Below are positions 27,193-36,704 of a stretch of 64,000 bases of DNA, in pieces. The DNA lies in the NCBI RefSeq assembly GCF_019665765.1, contig NZ_CP081150.1, forward strand, positions 1,054,001 through 1,118,000. The letters are read 5' to 3'. The notes beneath the pieces are model-generated. The model saw nothing but the letters and a program-made list of their open reading frames with translations. It was not told the DNA's origin and did no database searches. Within the stretch, counting starts at the first letter, position 1. Each line of letters begins with the position of its first letter. The translations under genes were made by a program, and so were the position numbers. Source of the stretch: Deefgea tanakiae. GTDB taxonomy: Bacteria > Pseudomonadota > Gammaproteobacteria > Burkholderiales > Chitinibacteraceae.

Positions 27193-27819
27193 TTATTCAG
27201 TGGTCGGCGAGTTGAGATAGCGTTCAAAAACAAAGCCAAAATCTTTCACAACGTATTTTTGTTGAGCGGCAGAAAGCCAGCTAAATGCGCTTTGGTTGAG
27301 TTCTTTAAATGCTTCTACGACGGGCGTACCACCGACTTGACCGCGACCAAGTGTCGTTGCTGCGAGTTGTAGACTGGCTTTGGCATTGTCGTGAGCGACT
27401 TCGTTCTCAGCCATCGTTTCGGCAATTTTCATCAACGATTTGTACAAGTCTTTAAGTTCTTCGAGGTGCTTTTTATGGACGTCAATTGAAAATGCCTTAT
27501 TGCCAAATGTGAATTTGATTTCCACATCCATGTCGACGGTGCCAGCGGTTTCAAGATGCACATCAGTAATCGGATAGGCATAGTAGCTATAGCGGTAGAG
27601 CATGCGTTTTTTGCTCATGGCGCTGGTGCCATCCAGATGGATGAGCGCTTTATTGGTAAAGCAGTATTCATCCGTTTTGGATTTAATCAGAAAATAGATT
27701 TTCTCATTGTCTTCGTGAAATACGTAATCATCGCTGTCGACTTTATCGTAATCGGCCGGTTTGACGACCGAACCAATGTCGCTGAGTCCCAATGCATCTG
27801 ATGCTAATTTACCAAACAT
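27193..27819 (-). CDS. Bacterial PH-domain protein (YvbH-like)
   Basis: 208 residues. The first ~120 residues (MFGKLASDALGLSDIG, DYDKVDSDDYVFHEDNEKI, then ETAGTVDMDVEIKF) match the bacterial pleckstrin-homology domain first described in Bacillus YvbH. The C-terminal part is the helical YvbH-type oligomerisation region (SWLSAAQQKYVVKDFGFVFE). These proteins form rings in crystals, but their cellular role is unknown. Close similarity to Firmicute proteins in a betaproteobacterium may reflect old transfer; that is inference. Confidence 0.85.
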   Translation of the reverse strand: MFGKLASDALGLSDIGSVVKPADYDKVDSDDYVFHEDNEKIYFLIKSKTDEYCFTNKALIHLDGTSAMSKKRMLYRYSYYAYPITDVHLETAGTVDMDVEIKFTFGNKAFSIDVHKKHLEELKDLYKSLMKIAETMAENEVAHDNAKASLQLAATTLGRGQVGGTPVVEAFKELNQSAFSWLSAAQQKYVVKDFGFVFERYLNSPTTE

Positions 27820-27852
27820 AGGTGCGCCCCTTGCTCGTCAGTGGAAAATCAA

Positions 27853-28428
27853 TTATTGCACGGGATCATTCAAATTGCTGCGTGCTGATTCAAGCTGTTT
27901 TTGCTGCTTGCGTTCGCTTTGCTTTTGCTCGTAAGCGGACTTGTGTGCAATGTAAACGATGCGTTCTACTTCGGCGCAAATATCCCCATTGTGGTTGATG
28001 AGTTGCAGCGGGTAAGTGCGCGTGATTTCGGGGGTAATCGCCAATAACTGATGAATTTCGGTGAGTTCAGTGTCATCGAGTTTGAATTGTACGGTCAAGG
28101 TGCTGAGCGCGGGGCGTTTAAAGCGTATCGTGCCGCCTTTATCCCAAACGACATAGTCATCGCCCAGATTGAAATACAGCATGCTCATGTAAAAAGGATC
28201 GGTCGCTGCAAACATGCTGCCACCAAAAAGGCTGCCATTCAGATTGCGCGTTTTCCAATTGAGTGGCAGTTCAACGATAATTTCGCGCACATCGGCAGAG
28301 ATGGTTTTGACTCTGCAGCCAGAGCGACGGATGGCTGGATATAAATTAAAGCCAATTTTGAGTAAAGCAGCTGCCAATTTAGGGCGGCGAAGTACTGAAA
28401 AAACAAGGTTGCGAAATCGAGGTGACAT
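27853..28428 (-). CDS. DUF4442 hotdog-fold protein (thioesterase-like)
   Basis: 191 residues. The core LNGSLFGGSMFAATDPFYMSM near residue 64, followed by a DYVVWDKGG strand and IRFKRPA, matches the DUF4442 family, which has the acyl-CoA thioesterase hotdog fold. The substrate is unknown. A charged Lys/Gln/Glu-rich helix of ~25 residues (AYEQKQSERKQQKQLE) ends the protein. It lies between a repeat copy and the PH-domain gene. Confidence 0.8.
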   Translation of the reverse strand: MSPRFRNLVFSVLRRPKLAAALLKIGFNLYPAIRRSGCRVKTISADVREIIVELPLNWKTRNLNGSLFGGSMFAATDPFYMSMLYFNLGDDYVVWDKGGTIRFKRPALSTLTVQFKLDDTELTEIHQLLAITPEITRTYPLQLINHNGDICAEVERIVYIAHKSAYEQKQSERKQQKQLESARSNLNDPVQ

Positions 28429-28440
28429 TATATCCTTTGG

Positions 28441-28485
28441 GTATTGACCTGTGGCCTTTGATTTTCATTGCCTGCAGGTCAATAC
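28441..28485 (-). repeat. 45-base GTAT...ATAC repeat, copy 4
   Basis: On the minus strand it starts five bases after the ABC transporter stop. The outer 11 bases pair perfectly (gtattgacctg with caggtcaatac). The minus strand carries CCTGCAGGCAAT at bases 8-19, the best match to the family core. Confidence 0.85.
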
Positions 28486-28490
28486 ATTAT

Positions 28491-30320
28491 CTATGCTTCT
28501 TCACCCAAGAAGCCCCCGCTTTGGTGCGCCCATAATCTTGCATACAGACCACCATGTTCGAGCAACTCTTGGTGATTACCTTGTTCGACAATCCGCCCTT
28601 GGTCGAGCACGATCAGTCGATCCATGGCCGCAATCGTAGAGAGTCGATGGGCAATCGCAATAACGGTTTTCCCTTCCATTAATCGATAGAGGCTGGTTTG
28701 AATCGCGGCTTCGACTTCCGAGTCCAGCGCGCTGGTTGCTTCATCAAGCAATAAAATCGGCGCATCTTTGAGCATGACGCGTGCAATCGCGATCCGTTGG
28801 CGCTGTCCGCCTGACAGTTTGACGCCGCGCTCACCCACGTGAGCATCGTAGCCAGTGCGTCCCGCTGGATCACTCAACGTTAAAATGAAATCATGAGCTT
28901 CGGCGCGTTTGGCGGCTGCAATCATGTCATCATCGTTGGCATCAGGGCGACCGTACAGAATGTTTTCACGTACCGAGCGATGCAGCAAGGACGTATCTTG
29001 CGTCACCATACCGATGTGCGAGCGCAGGCTTTCTTGTTGAACGTGGGCAATGTTTTGCCCATCAATCAAGATCTTCCCGTCGTTGATCTCGTAAAAGCGC
29101 AGCAATAAATTAACAATGGTTGATTTGCCCGCGCCAGAGCGGCCGACCAAACCAATTTTTTCGCCGGCTTTAATCTGTAAAGACAATTGATTCAGTAGGA
29201 GTCGATCACTGCCGTAGCCAAAGTCAACTTGATTAAATTCAACCTTGCCGTGCGGTACGGTAATGATGGGCGCGTTGGGTGCGTCGAGCACTTGATGCGG
29301 TGTGGTCAGCGTATTGATGCCGTCTTGAACTGTGCCGATATGCTCAAATAGCGCCGCGATTTCCCACATAATCCATTGCGACATCCCATTTAAGCGCATG
29401 GCCATCGCCAAAGATGCGGCAACGGCGCCTGCAGTGACTTGACCTAAACTCCATAAATGGAGCGCCATCGCGGTACTGGCAATAATCAACAAAATACTGA
29501 GCGTGTGATTAACCACCTCAAACCCACTGACCAAGCGCATTTGGCCGTTGACGGTATGCATAAACTCTTGCATTGCAGAGCGGGCAAACGCGGCTTCTCG
29601 TCGACCATGGGAAAACAATTTTACCGTGGCGATATTGGTGTAGGCATCGGTAATCCGACCAGTCATCAACGAGCGGGCGTCAGCTTGGTTTTGTGCTGCT
29701 TTACCAAGACGTGGCACGAAGTAGCACATCGCAGCGATGTAGAGTATTAACCAACCGAGTAAGGGGGCGAGTAGCCAGAGATCAAAGCTTCCTGCTACGG
29801 CTAGCATGGTGAAAAAGTAAATGGCAACAAACACCATGATATCGGTCACGATAAAAACTACTTCGCGTACGGCTAAGGCGGTTTGCATCACTTTGGCCGA
29901 AACACGGCCGGCAAATTCGTCCTGATAAAAACTCATGCTTTGCGCCAGCATTTGGCGGTGAAAATTCCAGCGCAAGAGCATCGGGAAATTGCCTGCCAAT
30001 GCTTGGTGTTTTAACAAGGTTTGTAGTGCAACAATTAAGGGACTTAATAATAAAACCCCTGCGATTAAATACAGTTTTGGTTTCTCTTGATCCCAAAGTT
30101 GACTTGGTTCAATGTTACCTAGCCAATCGACTAAATGACCGAGTAAGCTATATAAAATCGCCTCGAATGAGCCAATTAAGGCGGTGCACACCATCATGCC
30201 TACAATGAGCGGCCGTAAGCCTTTGGTGCAGCGCCAAATAAAAGTGCTGAAGTGCTTAGGCAGGGATTTGTTTTCTTGTTCTGGGTAAGGGTGAACAAGG
30301 CTTTCAAAAAGACGAAACAC
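28491..30320 (-). CDS. ABC transporter, fused permease and ATPase (MsbA/MdlB type)
   Basis: Exporter half-transporter of 609 residues that would act as a dimer. The permease domain spans about residues 35-330, with six hydrophobic segments and the coupling-helix region AVREVVFIV. The ATPase domain has Walker A GRSGAGKST, Q-loop VTQDTSLL, signature LSGGQRQR, Walker B ILLLDEATSALD and switch His in AHRLST. I prefer the GTG at 30320, nine bases after agga; a TTG at 30338 is in frame. The substrate (lipid, peptide or drug) cannot be read from sequence, and no partner gene is adjacent. Confidence 0.92.
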   Translation of the reverse strand: MFRLFESLVHPYPEQENKSLPKHFSTFIWRCTKGLRPLIVGMMVCTALIGSFEAILYSLLGHLVDWLGNIEPSQLWDQEKPKLYLIAGVLLLSPLIVALQTLLKHQALAGNFPMLLRWNFHRQMLAQSMSFYQDEFAGRVSAKVMQTALAVREVVFIVTDIMVFVAIYFFTMLAVAGSFDLWLLAPLLGWLILYIAAMCYFVPRLGKAAQNQADARSLMTGRITDAYTNIATVKLFSHGRREAAFARSAMQEFMHTVNGQMRLVSGFEVVNHTLSILLIIASTAMALHLWSLGQVTAGAVAASLAMAMRLNGMSQWIMWEIAALFEHIGTVQDGINTLTTPHQVLDAPNAPIITVPHGKVEFNQVDFGYGSDRLLLNQLSLQIKAGEKIGLVGRSGAGKSTIVNLLLRFYEINDGKILIDGQNIAHVQQESLRSHIGMVTQDTSLLHRSVRENILYGRPDANDDDMIAAAKRAEAHDFILTLSDPAGRTGYDAHVGERGVKLSGGQRQRIAIARVMLKDAPILLLDEATSALDSEVEAAIQTSLYRLMEGKTVIAIAHRLSTIAAMDRLIVLDQGRIVEQGNHQELLEHGGLYARLWAHQSGGFLGEEA

Positions 30321-30537
30321 AGCTTGTTTTCCTGTCAATAATTAGCGCTTGATTGTACAGAAGGGCGCTAGCTTAGCGACAGTGAAATATTGAAGATACT
30401 GAATGATTTAGCATGTCGACCGTTCGTACATCTATACTGAACGTTAGTGGTTTTTCTGTAAGGAAACGATGTTAGAATCCGAAAAATTTTCTAGCACACT
30501 TATTACTTAGCAAACAGACGGGATTTGACCTTACTTC

Positions 30538-33141
30538 ATGGCAGCTATCAAAATGGATCGCAACGATTTATTAATTGCAACGCGCACTACATTTCTTTCT
30601 GAGTTTAACCAAAGAATGGCTTTGGTACTGGAATTGGTCGTGTCGCAATTGTTTAGTAAAGCCGATCGTGCCAGCTCCATGGTTGAGCAACGGCAATTTT
30701 TGGAAGCGCGCCAGTTTGTCGTGAGCCATGGCGCAGTGCTTGAGCAGCATTTGGTCAAGACGATTGAGCAGTTGGTACACCGTAGCTTTCAAACCGCCTA
30801 CAGCAATTTTAGGCCGTCTTTTTTTGATGGCATTGGCGCTGCTGGGTTGTCGCTGGTTGAGTCTGCCTCGTTTGAAGAAGAGCTACATATTGATCAGATC
30901 ACCGTTCGCTTTCGCCAAGAAGCCGAAGAAGCCATTCGTGATTTAAATATTCGTATCGCCTTGCTGTTCGAGCAGGATGTGATTAAAGAGCGGGAAAACC
31001 CATTTCGCACTTATGTCATTTCACGCGCTTTTGCGACCGCTTTGGAAGAAACTGTCGAAGATCATGCCTTGATTCCAGTACTACTGGGGCAATTAACCGA
31101 ATCAATGTGTCTGCATATTGCGCCAATTTACGAGGCATTAAATGCACTGTTGGCGCAGCATGGTATCGCCGCGCAACTGCAACTCAAGGTTCGCAAGCAG
31201 CCCGATTTATCTCAGTTCGGTCAACGCGCTGAAGCAATACCTGATTCTGAGTTGGATGGGGGCCGTGCCGATTCTGCAAATGCGATCGAAGAGAGTCTGG
31301 GTCAGGCCAGCTATGACGGCTCTGATTTTGCCCCTGATCCAGTATCTCGCTACGCCAATTATGCCGCATCAAACCCTTCAGCAGATTCGACTTTTGCTCA
31401 AAGAGCGACACGATCGGAAGATCAGTTGCTCGATTATGTTCAATCGATTGGACAATCAGTCGGGCAGCAAGGCGGCGCAGTGTCAGACGAAACTCAATCA
31501 TTTGATCGAGGCTTGAGTGGAGTCGCCAACCCGAATCAGTCTGCAGGTGCTCAGTCAGCCGGCACGCGCGGCGTTGCTAAGTCGTGGTTGGGAGATGTGA
31601 AAAGCGCAGGGAGATCATTAAAGCATTTCTTTTCTGGCAACAGCATGTCAAAAATGGGCGCGGTGGATGCGCCATTTGGCGATGATGTTGCGCCGCATCC
31701 CATGCGCCAAGTGAGCGCACCCTTGGCGCATTCAGTACAAAACTTGATTCAAATTTCAACCCCAAGCACCGAAGGTATCTGGGGTGAAGACGGTAAGATT
31801 CGAAATCTGATTTTGGAGCAGCGCCAACAACTCAATGAGATTGCGGCCAACGTTGATGAGTCGATGACGATTGATGTTGTCGCGATGCTGTTTGAGTTTA
31901 TTTTACGAGATAGCAAAGTCCCTGCCGAAGTGCGTGCGCAGTTGGGGCGCTTGCAATTCTTGGTGTTGAAAATTGCACTGCAAGATCCGAATCTATTTGC
32001 CAGAAAAACCCATCCAGCGCGGATGTTGGTGAATCGAATTGGCTCCATTTCTTTGGGAATGCAGCAAAACAGCGATAGTGCTGAGCGCGTGAATGCTGAG
32101 ATTTGCCGGATTGTTGGCATTATTTTGATCGATGAAACCGAAGACTTGCATCTGTTTACCTTGATGTTGGATGAGTTAGATGCTTGGGTTGCCAACGAAC
32201 TAGCACATTGTGAAAAAATGGCCAGCACGGCAGCGCAAGTCTTGGATCATGCTAAGCAGCGCACTTTGCACTTTGCGCGTATCACCGCAATGATTTCTGA
32301 TGCTTTATCGCCTTACACCATCGAGCCTTATTTATATGATTTTTTGGTGACCACTTGGGCGCGGGCGATTGAATTGGCTGGGCGTGAAAATCCAGAAAAA
32401 GAACAGCGCTATCGGCTGGTGGTGCCTGATTTGATTTGGAGTTTGGCACCCAAGGTAGATCGCGAAGAGAGTAAATTATTGCTTGGTTTGATTCCGAGCA
32501 TGGTGTCCACTTTGCGCGAAGGTGTACTGAGTTTGCAGTGGACAGTAGCGCAAGTCCAAGGGTTGAATAGCCATCTTGTTGATGCGCATCGTTTGGCGAT
32601 GCGCGCTGGCGCTGGTGATTGGGTCGCGCCTCCACCGCCGCTATCGATGATTCACGAGGAATTCCGTGATTTTCTGTTGGCGGCGTATACGGCTGAGCCC
32701 ACAGAGATTGAGGAAAAAGCGCCATTGAATCCGGTGTTTGTTGAGGAAGCGATTGGCGCCTTAGAAAATAAACTCAATTTAATCGATCAAATCATCGAAG
32801 CCGAATTGGGTTTGGAAACCCCAGCTGAAGCCTTGAAACAGAGCACCAATGACAGTACTGACTTCCTCGCACAATTGGGGAATGGCGTGGCGATCGAAAT
32901 TAATATCAATGGTACGGCGCAATTGGCGCAGTTGAGCTGGACTAAAGCCAATCAAAACGCGATTGTGTTGGCGGTTGATGGTCATGACGAACCATCGGTA
33001 CTCAGCCTGCGCGCCTTCCGTCGTTTATTTGCCCGTGATCGAGTACGTTTCCTCGAAGAGTCACAATTGTTTGATCGGGCGATGGTTGAATTACTGCGTT
33101 CAGCTGATGATTTGGTGCAGCGTGAAAGTGTCGCTGTATAG
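30538..33141 (+). CDS. DUF1631 family protein
   Basis: 867 residues, cytoplasmic, function unknown. It matches the DUF1631 family of beta- and gammaproteobacteria: a helical N-terminal part (about 1-225), a long low-complexity Ser/Gln/Ala/Asp-rich linker (about 230-400), and a large helical domain. The end is the typical motif RRLFARDRVRFLEESQLFDRAM. Two possible ATGs (30538 and 30553) lack a clear ribosome site. The 199-base spacer to the divergent ABC gene shows no clear regulatory site. Confidence 0.85.
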   Translation: MAAIKMDRNDLLIATRTTFLSEFNQRMALVLELVVSQLFSKADRASSMVEQRQFLEARQFVVSHGAVLEQHLVKTIEQLVHRSFQTAYSNFRPSFFDGIGAAGLSLVESASFEEELHIDQITVRFRQEAEEAIRDLNIRIALLFEQDVIKERENPFRTYVISRAFATALEETVEDHALIPVLLGQLTESMCLHIAPIYEALNALLAQHGIAAQLQLKVRKQPDLSQFGQRAEAIPDSELDGGRADSANAIEESLGQASYDGSDFAPDPVSRYANYAASNPSADSTFAQRATRSEDQLLDYVQSIGQSVGQQGGAVSDETQSFDRGLSGVANPNQSAGAQSAGTRGVAKSWLGDVKSAGRSLKHFFSGNSMSKMGAVDAPFGDDVAPHPMRQVSAPLAHSVQNLIQISTPSTEGIWGEDGKIRNLILEQRQQLNEIAANVDESMTIDVVAMLFEFILRDSKVPAEVRAQLGRLQFLVLKIALQDPNLFARKTHPARMLVNRIGSISLGMQQNSDSAERVNAEICRIVGIILIDETEDLHLFTLMLDELDAWVANELAHCEKMASTAAQVLDHAKQRTLHFARITAMISDALSPYTIEPYLYDFLVTTWARAIELAGRENPEKEQRYRLVVPDLIWSLAPKVDREESKLLLGLIPSMVSTLREGVLSLQWTVAQVQGLNSHLVDAHRLAMRAGAGDWVAPPPPLSMIHEEFRDFLLAAYTAEPTEIEEKAPLNPVFVEEAIGALENKLNLIDQIIEAELGLETPAEALKQSTNDSTDFLAQLGNGVAIEININGTAQLAQLSWTKANQNAIVLAVDGHDEPSVLSLRAFRRLFARDRVRFLEESQLFDRAMVELLRSADDLVQRESVAV

Positions 33142-33186
33142 GTATTGCTCTATAGGGATTGTTTATTAGTAGCTACATGCATATAC
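33142..33186 (-). repeat. 45-base GTAT...ATAC repeat, copy 5
   Basis: Begins on the base after the DUF1631 stop. GTAT and ATAC are exactly 45 bases apart end to end. The minus strand reads ATGTAGCTACT at bases 9-19. The arms pair partly, with gtattgc against gcatatac leaving one bulge. Confidence 0.7.
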
Positions 33187-33194
33187 CTTAATGA

Positions 33195-33222
33195 AGGAGC
33201 GCCGTGATTGGCGCTCTTTTTG
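33195..33222 (+). terminator. Terminator after the DUF1631 gene
   Basis: gagcgcc (33197-33203) and ggcgctc (33210-33216) around gtgatt, followed by TTTTTG. It stands nine bases after repeat copy 5. Confidence 0.82.
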
Positions 33223-33311
33223 TTTTGAAACGGCGTAGTTTAGGTTGGAATCCTACAGTTTAAGTCAGTTTAAGGGGTAGAATAAGCAACGCCATTTACC
33301 TCGGTCTTCGC

Positions 33312-36300
33312 ATGTCTAGTCGCCTCAATATCTATCAGTCCAATCGTCTCGAAAATCTATTTGAATTGCTGCAAGCCTTGTATGGCGTTGCACTCAGTGA
33401 TCCATTCGCGAGCGAAAAAATTATTGTTTCGAGCAAGGGAATGGAGCGCTGGTTGCGTTTTAAACTCGCTGATCGGATCGGCATTTGTGCGGGGATTGAT
33501 TTTCAGCTGCCAGCGAGTTTTGTTTGGTCCTTGCTGAAAGACGCGATGCCGCATTTGCAGGCGGAGTCCCCATATAGCTCAAGCCCACTGGCGTGGCGGA
33601 TGTATGGCTTACTGCCGCAATCGCAGGCGCAACAGGCCAGTCCGATTGTTGAGGCCTATTTAAAAGAGGGAGACGCGCGGCGGCGGATGGCGTTGGCGGG
33701 TAAATTGGCCGATGTATTCGATCAATACCTTGTTTTTCGCAGTGACTGGATTGCGGCGTGGGAGGCGGGTCAGTTGCTAGGGCTTGGCCCTGATGAGGCG
33801 TGGCAGGCTACATTGTGGCGCGAGGTGCGCGCCAGTATTGATGCCACTTTTGCGGAAGATGAAGTGCCGCATCGTGCCGATATGTTTGTGCGACTTTTTC
33901 AGCAGTGGCAAACGGCGGGGCCGAGTCGTTTACCTGAGCGAATTACCGTGTTTGGCATTGCCGGAATGCCACCTGCGTATATCGATGTTTTAGGCGCATT
34001 GGCCGAGCACATCGACGTTAATCTATTTTTGCTTAACCCTTGCCGTGAAGAGTGGGGAGCGATTGTGAGCGCCAAAGTGATTGCGCTGCGCGAGACCAAA
34101 CAGCCGCAAGAAGCGCTGTATTTGGATATTGGCCATCCGTTGTTGGCTGCTATGGGTAAGGCGGGGCGCGATTTTTACCGTGCTGTGACCGAGGCGTTTC
34201 CTTGGACGGGCGGGGGCGAGCAATGGCTTTTTACCGATCCACTCGAACACACGCTCACACCGAGTTTATTGCAGACGCTGCAATCGGATGTGCTTAATCT
34301 ATTTAATCGCGATGCAGCTAGCGCGCAAGTCATTGCCAAAAACGATCAGTCACTGACTTTTCATAATGCGCACAGCGCTATGCGCGAGGTGGAAATTCTG
34401 CATGATCAACTGAGCGCAATGTTGGTGGCTGACGACACTTTGCTGGCCTCTGAAATTGCCGTGTTGCTACCTGATATGGGACCGTATGCGCCGTTGATTG
34501 AGGCGGTGTTTGGCGGCGCTAAAGCCTCTGGCGCGCCGAATATTCCATTCAATATTGCCGATTTAACGACGCAGCAAGAATGTCCAGCGGTGGATGTGTT
34601 GATGCTGTTGTTAAATTTGCCAGCCAGCCGCTGTAAAGCCGATGAAGTCTATGGGTTACTTGAAACGCCGCAAGTGGCTGCGCGGTTTGGGATTCAAACG
34701 CCCGACTTGGTGACGCTCAGGCATTGGATAGAGGCAGCCAATATTCGATGGGGTTTGGATGCTGCACATCGCGCTGAGTTTGACTTGGCTGATATGGGCG
34801 CGACCAATACGTGGCAAGCCGGTTTAGATCGATTACTGCTCGGAGTCGCTTTACCCAATGCATTGGCGGGTGATGCAATTCCGCTGTGGAGCGCAGCAGG
34901 TAGCGATGCAATTGCGCCGTGGGATGATTTGGAAGGTTCGCAAGCGAGCTTGCTGGCAAAATTGATGTCATTTATTGCTGCGCTGCAATTTTGGCGCAGT
35001 GAGCTGGTGCTGGAACGCACTTTGCCCGAGTGGCGCGATACCGCACTGCGGGTGTTGGACGCATTTATCTTGTTTGATGAGCAAGACGACGTTGAATTGA
35101 AACTGGCTGAAGTGATTCGTAGCACTTTGGCGACCTTGGCTGATGAAGCGGCATTAGCTGACTTTACGCAAACCGCACCGCGTGAAGTGATTTGTGATTG
35201 GCTGCAGCATCACTTTGAAAACTCAAGCCGTGGTTCGGGCTTTATGTCGCGTGGCGTGACCTTTTGTACCATGGTGCCGATGCGCGGTTTGCCGTTTCGG
35301 GTGATTGCGGTGCTCGGATTGAATGAATCTGATTTTCCGCGTAATCCACCGACTGCTGGTTTTGATCTGATCGCACAAAACCCTTTGTTGGGTGATCGCT
35401 CTCGGCGATTAGATGACCGTTATTTATTCCTCGATATTATTTTGGCAGCGCGAGAAAAGCTGTACTTGTCGTGGGTCGGCCGCAGTTTGAAAGATGATGC
35501 ACATTTTCCGCCTTCGGTCTTAGTGAGTGACGTGCTCGATTGCGTGGCACAAGGCTTTGTACTGGAGGGTGATTTAGCGCTTTCGCTGGAAGAACGGCGC
35601 GATCATTTATTAAAACACCTCATTACGGAGTATCCATTGCAGCCCTTTAGTCAGCAATGCTTTGCGGCGGATACTCGTAGTCGATCATTTAATCCCTTGT
35701 GGCAAAAGGCCGCCATGAAGATTGCTTCGGCTCAAATGCATAACGAGATTTTTGAAGTGCCAGCGTATCCGCCGTATACCTTGCCGAGCGAATTGCGCTG
35801 GGATGAGTTGGCGCAGTGCTTGGCTAAGCCGGCGGCGTATTTTTTACGGCATCGTGCTCATTTGAATTTAAAAGAAGCGGATGGTCATTTAATCGATGAT
35901 GAGGCGTTTGATTTAAATGATTTTCGCGATAGTCGAATTCGTGAATTAGGCCTGATGTATGGCTTGGAAGCCATTGATTTGGTTTTTGCTCGTGGCGATA
36001 CCCCATTGGGTGCTCCGGGTGAATTATTGGTCAATGAGCAGTTGCAAGCGGCATGCGCACTGCGTGAGGCTTTGCCGCTCTATCAAAGTAGCGAGGCGTT
36101 CCCACCGGTGGCTGTTGATATCGCTCTGCCACAGTTGCGCATCACGGGATGGTTAGATGCGTGCTTTGCCAAGGGTCGTATTAGCGTGAAGAGCCAAATT
36201 CATTCGCGAGATGTATTCAGGGTGTGGGTCGAGCATTTGGTTTTGTGTGCGATGCAACCGTCTGGGATGGTCGCAGTCACGCGTTGCTTGTCGCCAGAGC

Positions 36301-36704
36301 GTGTGTTCACCTTTACACAGCTGAGTGCTGCGCAAGCCAAAGCGAATTTAGCTGAGGTGGTTGCGCTGTATGAAACCGCAATGAGTGCGCCATTGCCATT
36401 TTTCCCGCACGCCGCTTTAGCGTGGGGCAAGGCCGACAAGGATGATCAGCGTTGGGATGCTGCTTTGGCGCGTTGGTTGCCTAGCTTTACGAATGACGGT
36501 GAGTGGGCTGAAATTCAAAATCAACTGTTGTGGACAGAAGATCCATTCGCGCAATCGCAGTTAGAAAATGATGAGGAAGTGTGTGCAGCACGCGTTGTGT
36601 TTACAGCTTGGGCAGAAAAGATCGTGTTGCCGATGTTAGCGGCTGTTAGTGATTATGATCTAGCCAGTGATTTGGCCGTGTTGCTAGGAGAGCGTGATGA
36701 GTGA
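33312..36704 (+). CDS. recC: Exodeoxyribonuclease V gamma subunit
   Basis: RecBCD subunit that recognises Chi and splits the DNA strands at double-strand breaks. The 1130-residue product begins RLNIYQSNRLENLFELL and has the family segments VSSKGMERWLRFKLA, FGIAGMPPAYIDVL and VTFCTMVPMRGLPFRV, at the usual length. Like other RecC it carries a dead helicase fold without Walker motifs. First gene of recC-recB-recD; its end overlaps recB by eight bases. Confidence 0.95.
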   Translation: MSSRLNIYQSNRLENLFELLQALYGVALSDPFASEKIIVSSKGMERWLRFKLADRIGICAGIDFQLPASFVWSLLKDAMPHLQAESPYSSSPLAWRMYGLLPQSQAQQASPIVEAYLKEGDARRRMALAGKLADVFDQYLVFRSDWIAAWEAGQLLGLGPDEAWQATLWREVRASIDATFAEDEVPHRADMFVRLFQQWQTAGPSRLPERITVFGIAGMPPAYIDVLGALAEHIDVNLFLLNPCREEWGAIVSAKVIALRETKQPQEALYLDIGHPLLAAMGKAGRDFYRAVTEAFPWTGGGEQWLFTDPLEHTLTPSLLQTLQSDVLNLFNRDAASAQVIAKNDQSLTFHNAHSAMREVEILHDQLSAMLVADDTLLASEIAVLLPDMGPYAPLIEAVFGGAKASGAPNIPFNIADLTTQQECPAVDVLMLLLNLPASRCKADEVYGLLETPQVAARFGIQTPDLVTLRHWIEAANIRWGLDAAHRAEFDLADMGATNTWQAGLDRLLLGVALPNALAGDAIPLWSAAGSDAIAPWDDLEGSQASLLAKLMSFIAALQFWRSELVLERTLPEWRDTALRVLDAFILFDEQDDVELKLAEVIRSTLATLADEAALADFTQTAPREVICDWLQHHFENSSRGSGFMSRGVTFCTMVPMRGLPFRVIAVLGLNESDFPRNPPTAGFDLIAQNPLLGDRSRRLDDRYLFLDIILAAREKLYLSWVGRSLKDDAHFPPSVLVSDVLDCVAQGFVLEGDLALSLEERRDHLLKHLITEYPLQPFSQQCFAADTRSRSFNPLWQKAAMKIASAQMHNEIFEVPAYPPYTLPSELRWDELAQCLAKPAAYFLRHRAHLNLKEADGHLIDDEAFDLNDFRDSRIRELGLMYGLEAIDLVFARGDTPLGAPGELLVNEQLQAACALREALPLYQSSEAFPPVAVDIALPQLRITGWLDACFAKGRISVKSQIHSRDVFRVWVEHLVLCAMQPSGMVAVTRCLSPERVFTFTQLSAAQAKANLAEVVALYETAMSAPLPFFPHAALAWGKADKDDQRWDAALARWLPSFTNDGEWAEIQNQLLWTEDPFAQSQLENDEEVCAARVVFTAWAEKIVLPMLAAVSDYDLASDLAVLLGERDE

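Noticed and set aside
31749-32228. 159-codon minus-strand open frame inside the DUF1631 gene
   Set aside because: Shadow of the helical DUF1631 domain; Ser/Ile-rich and with no independent signals.
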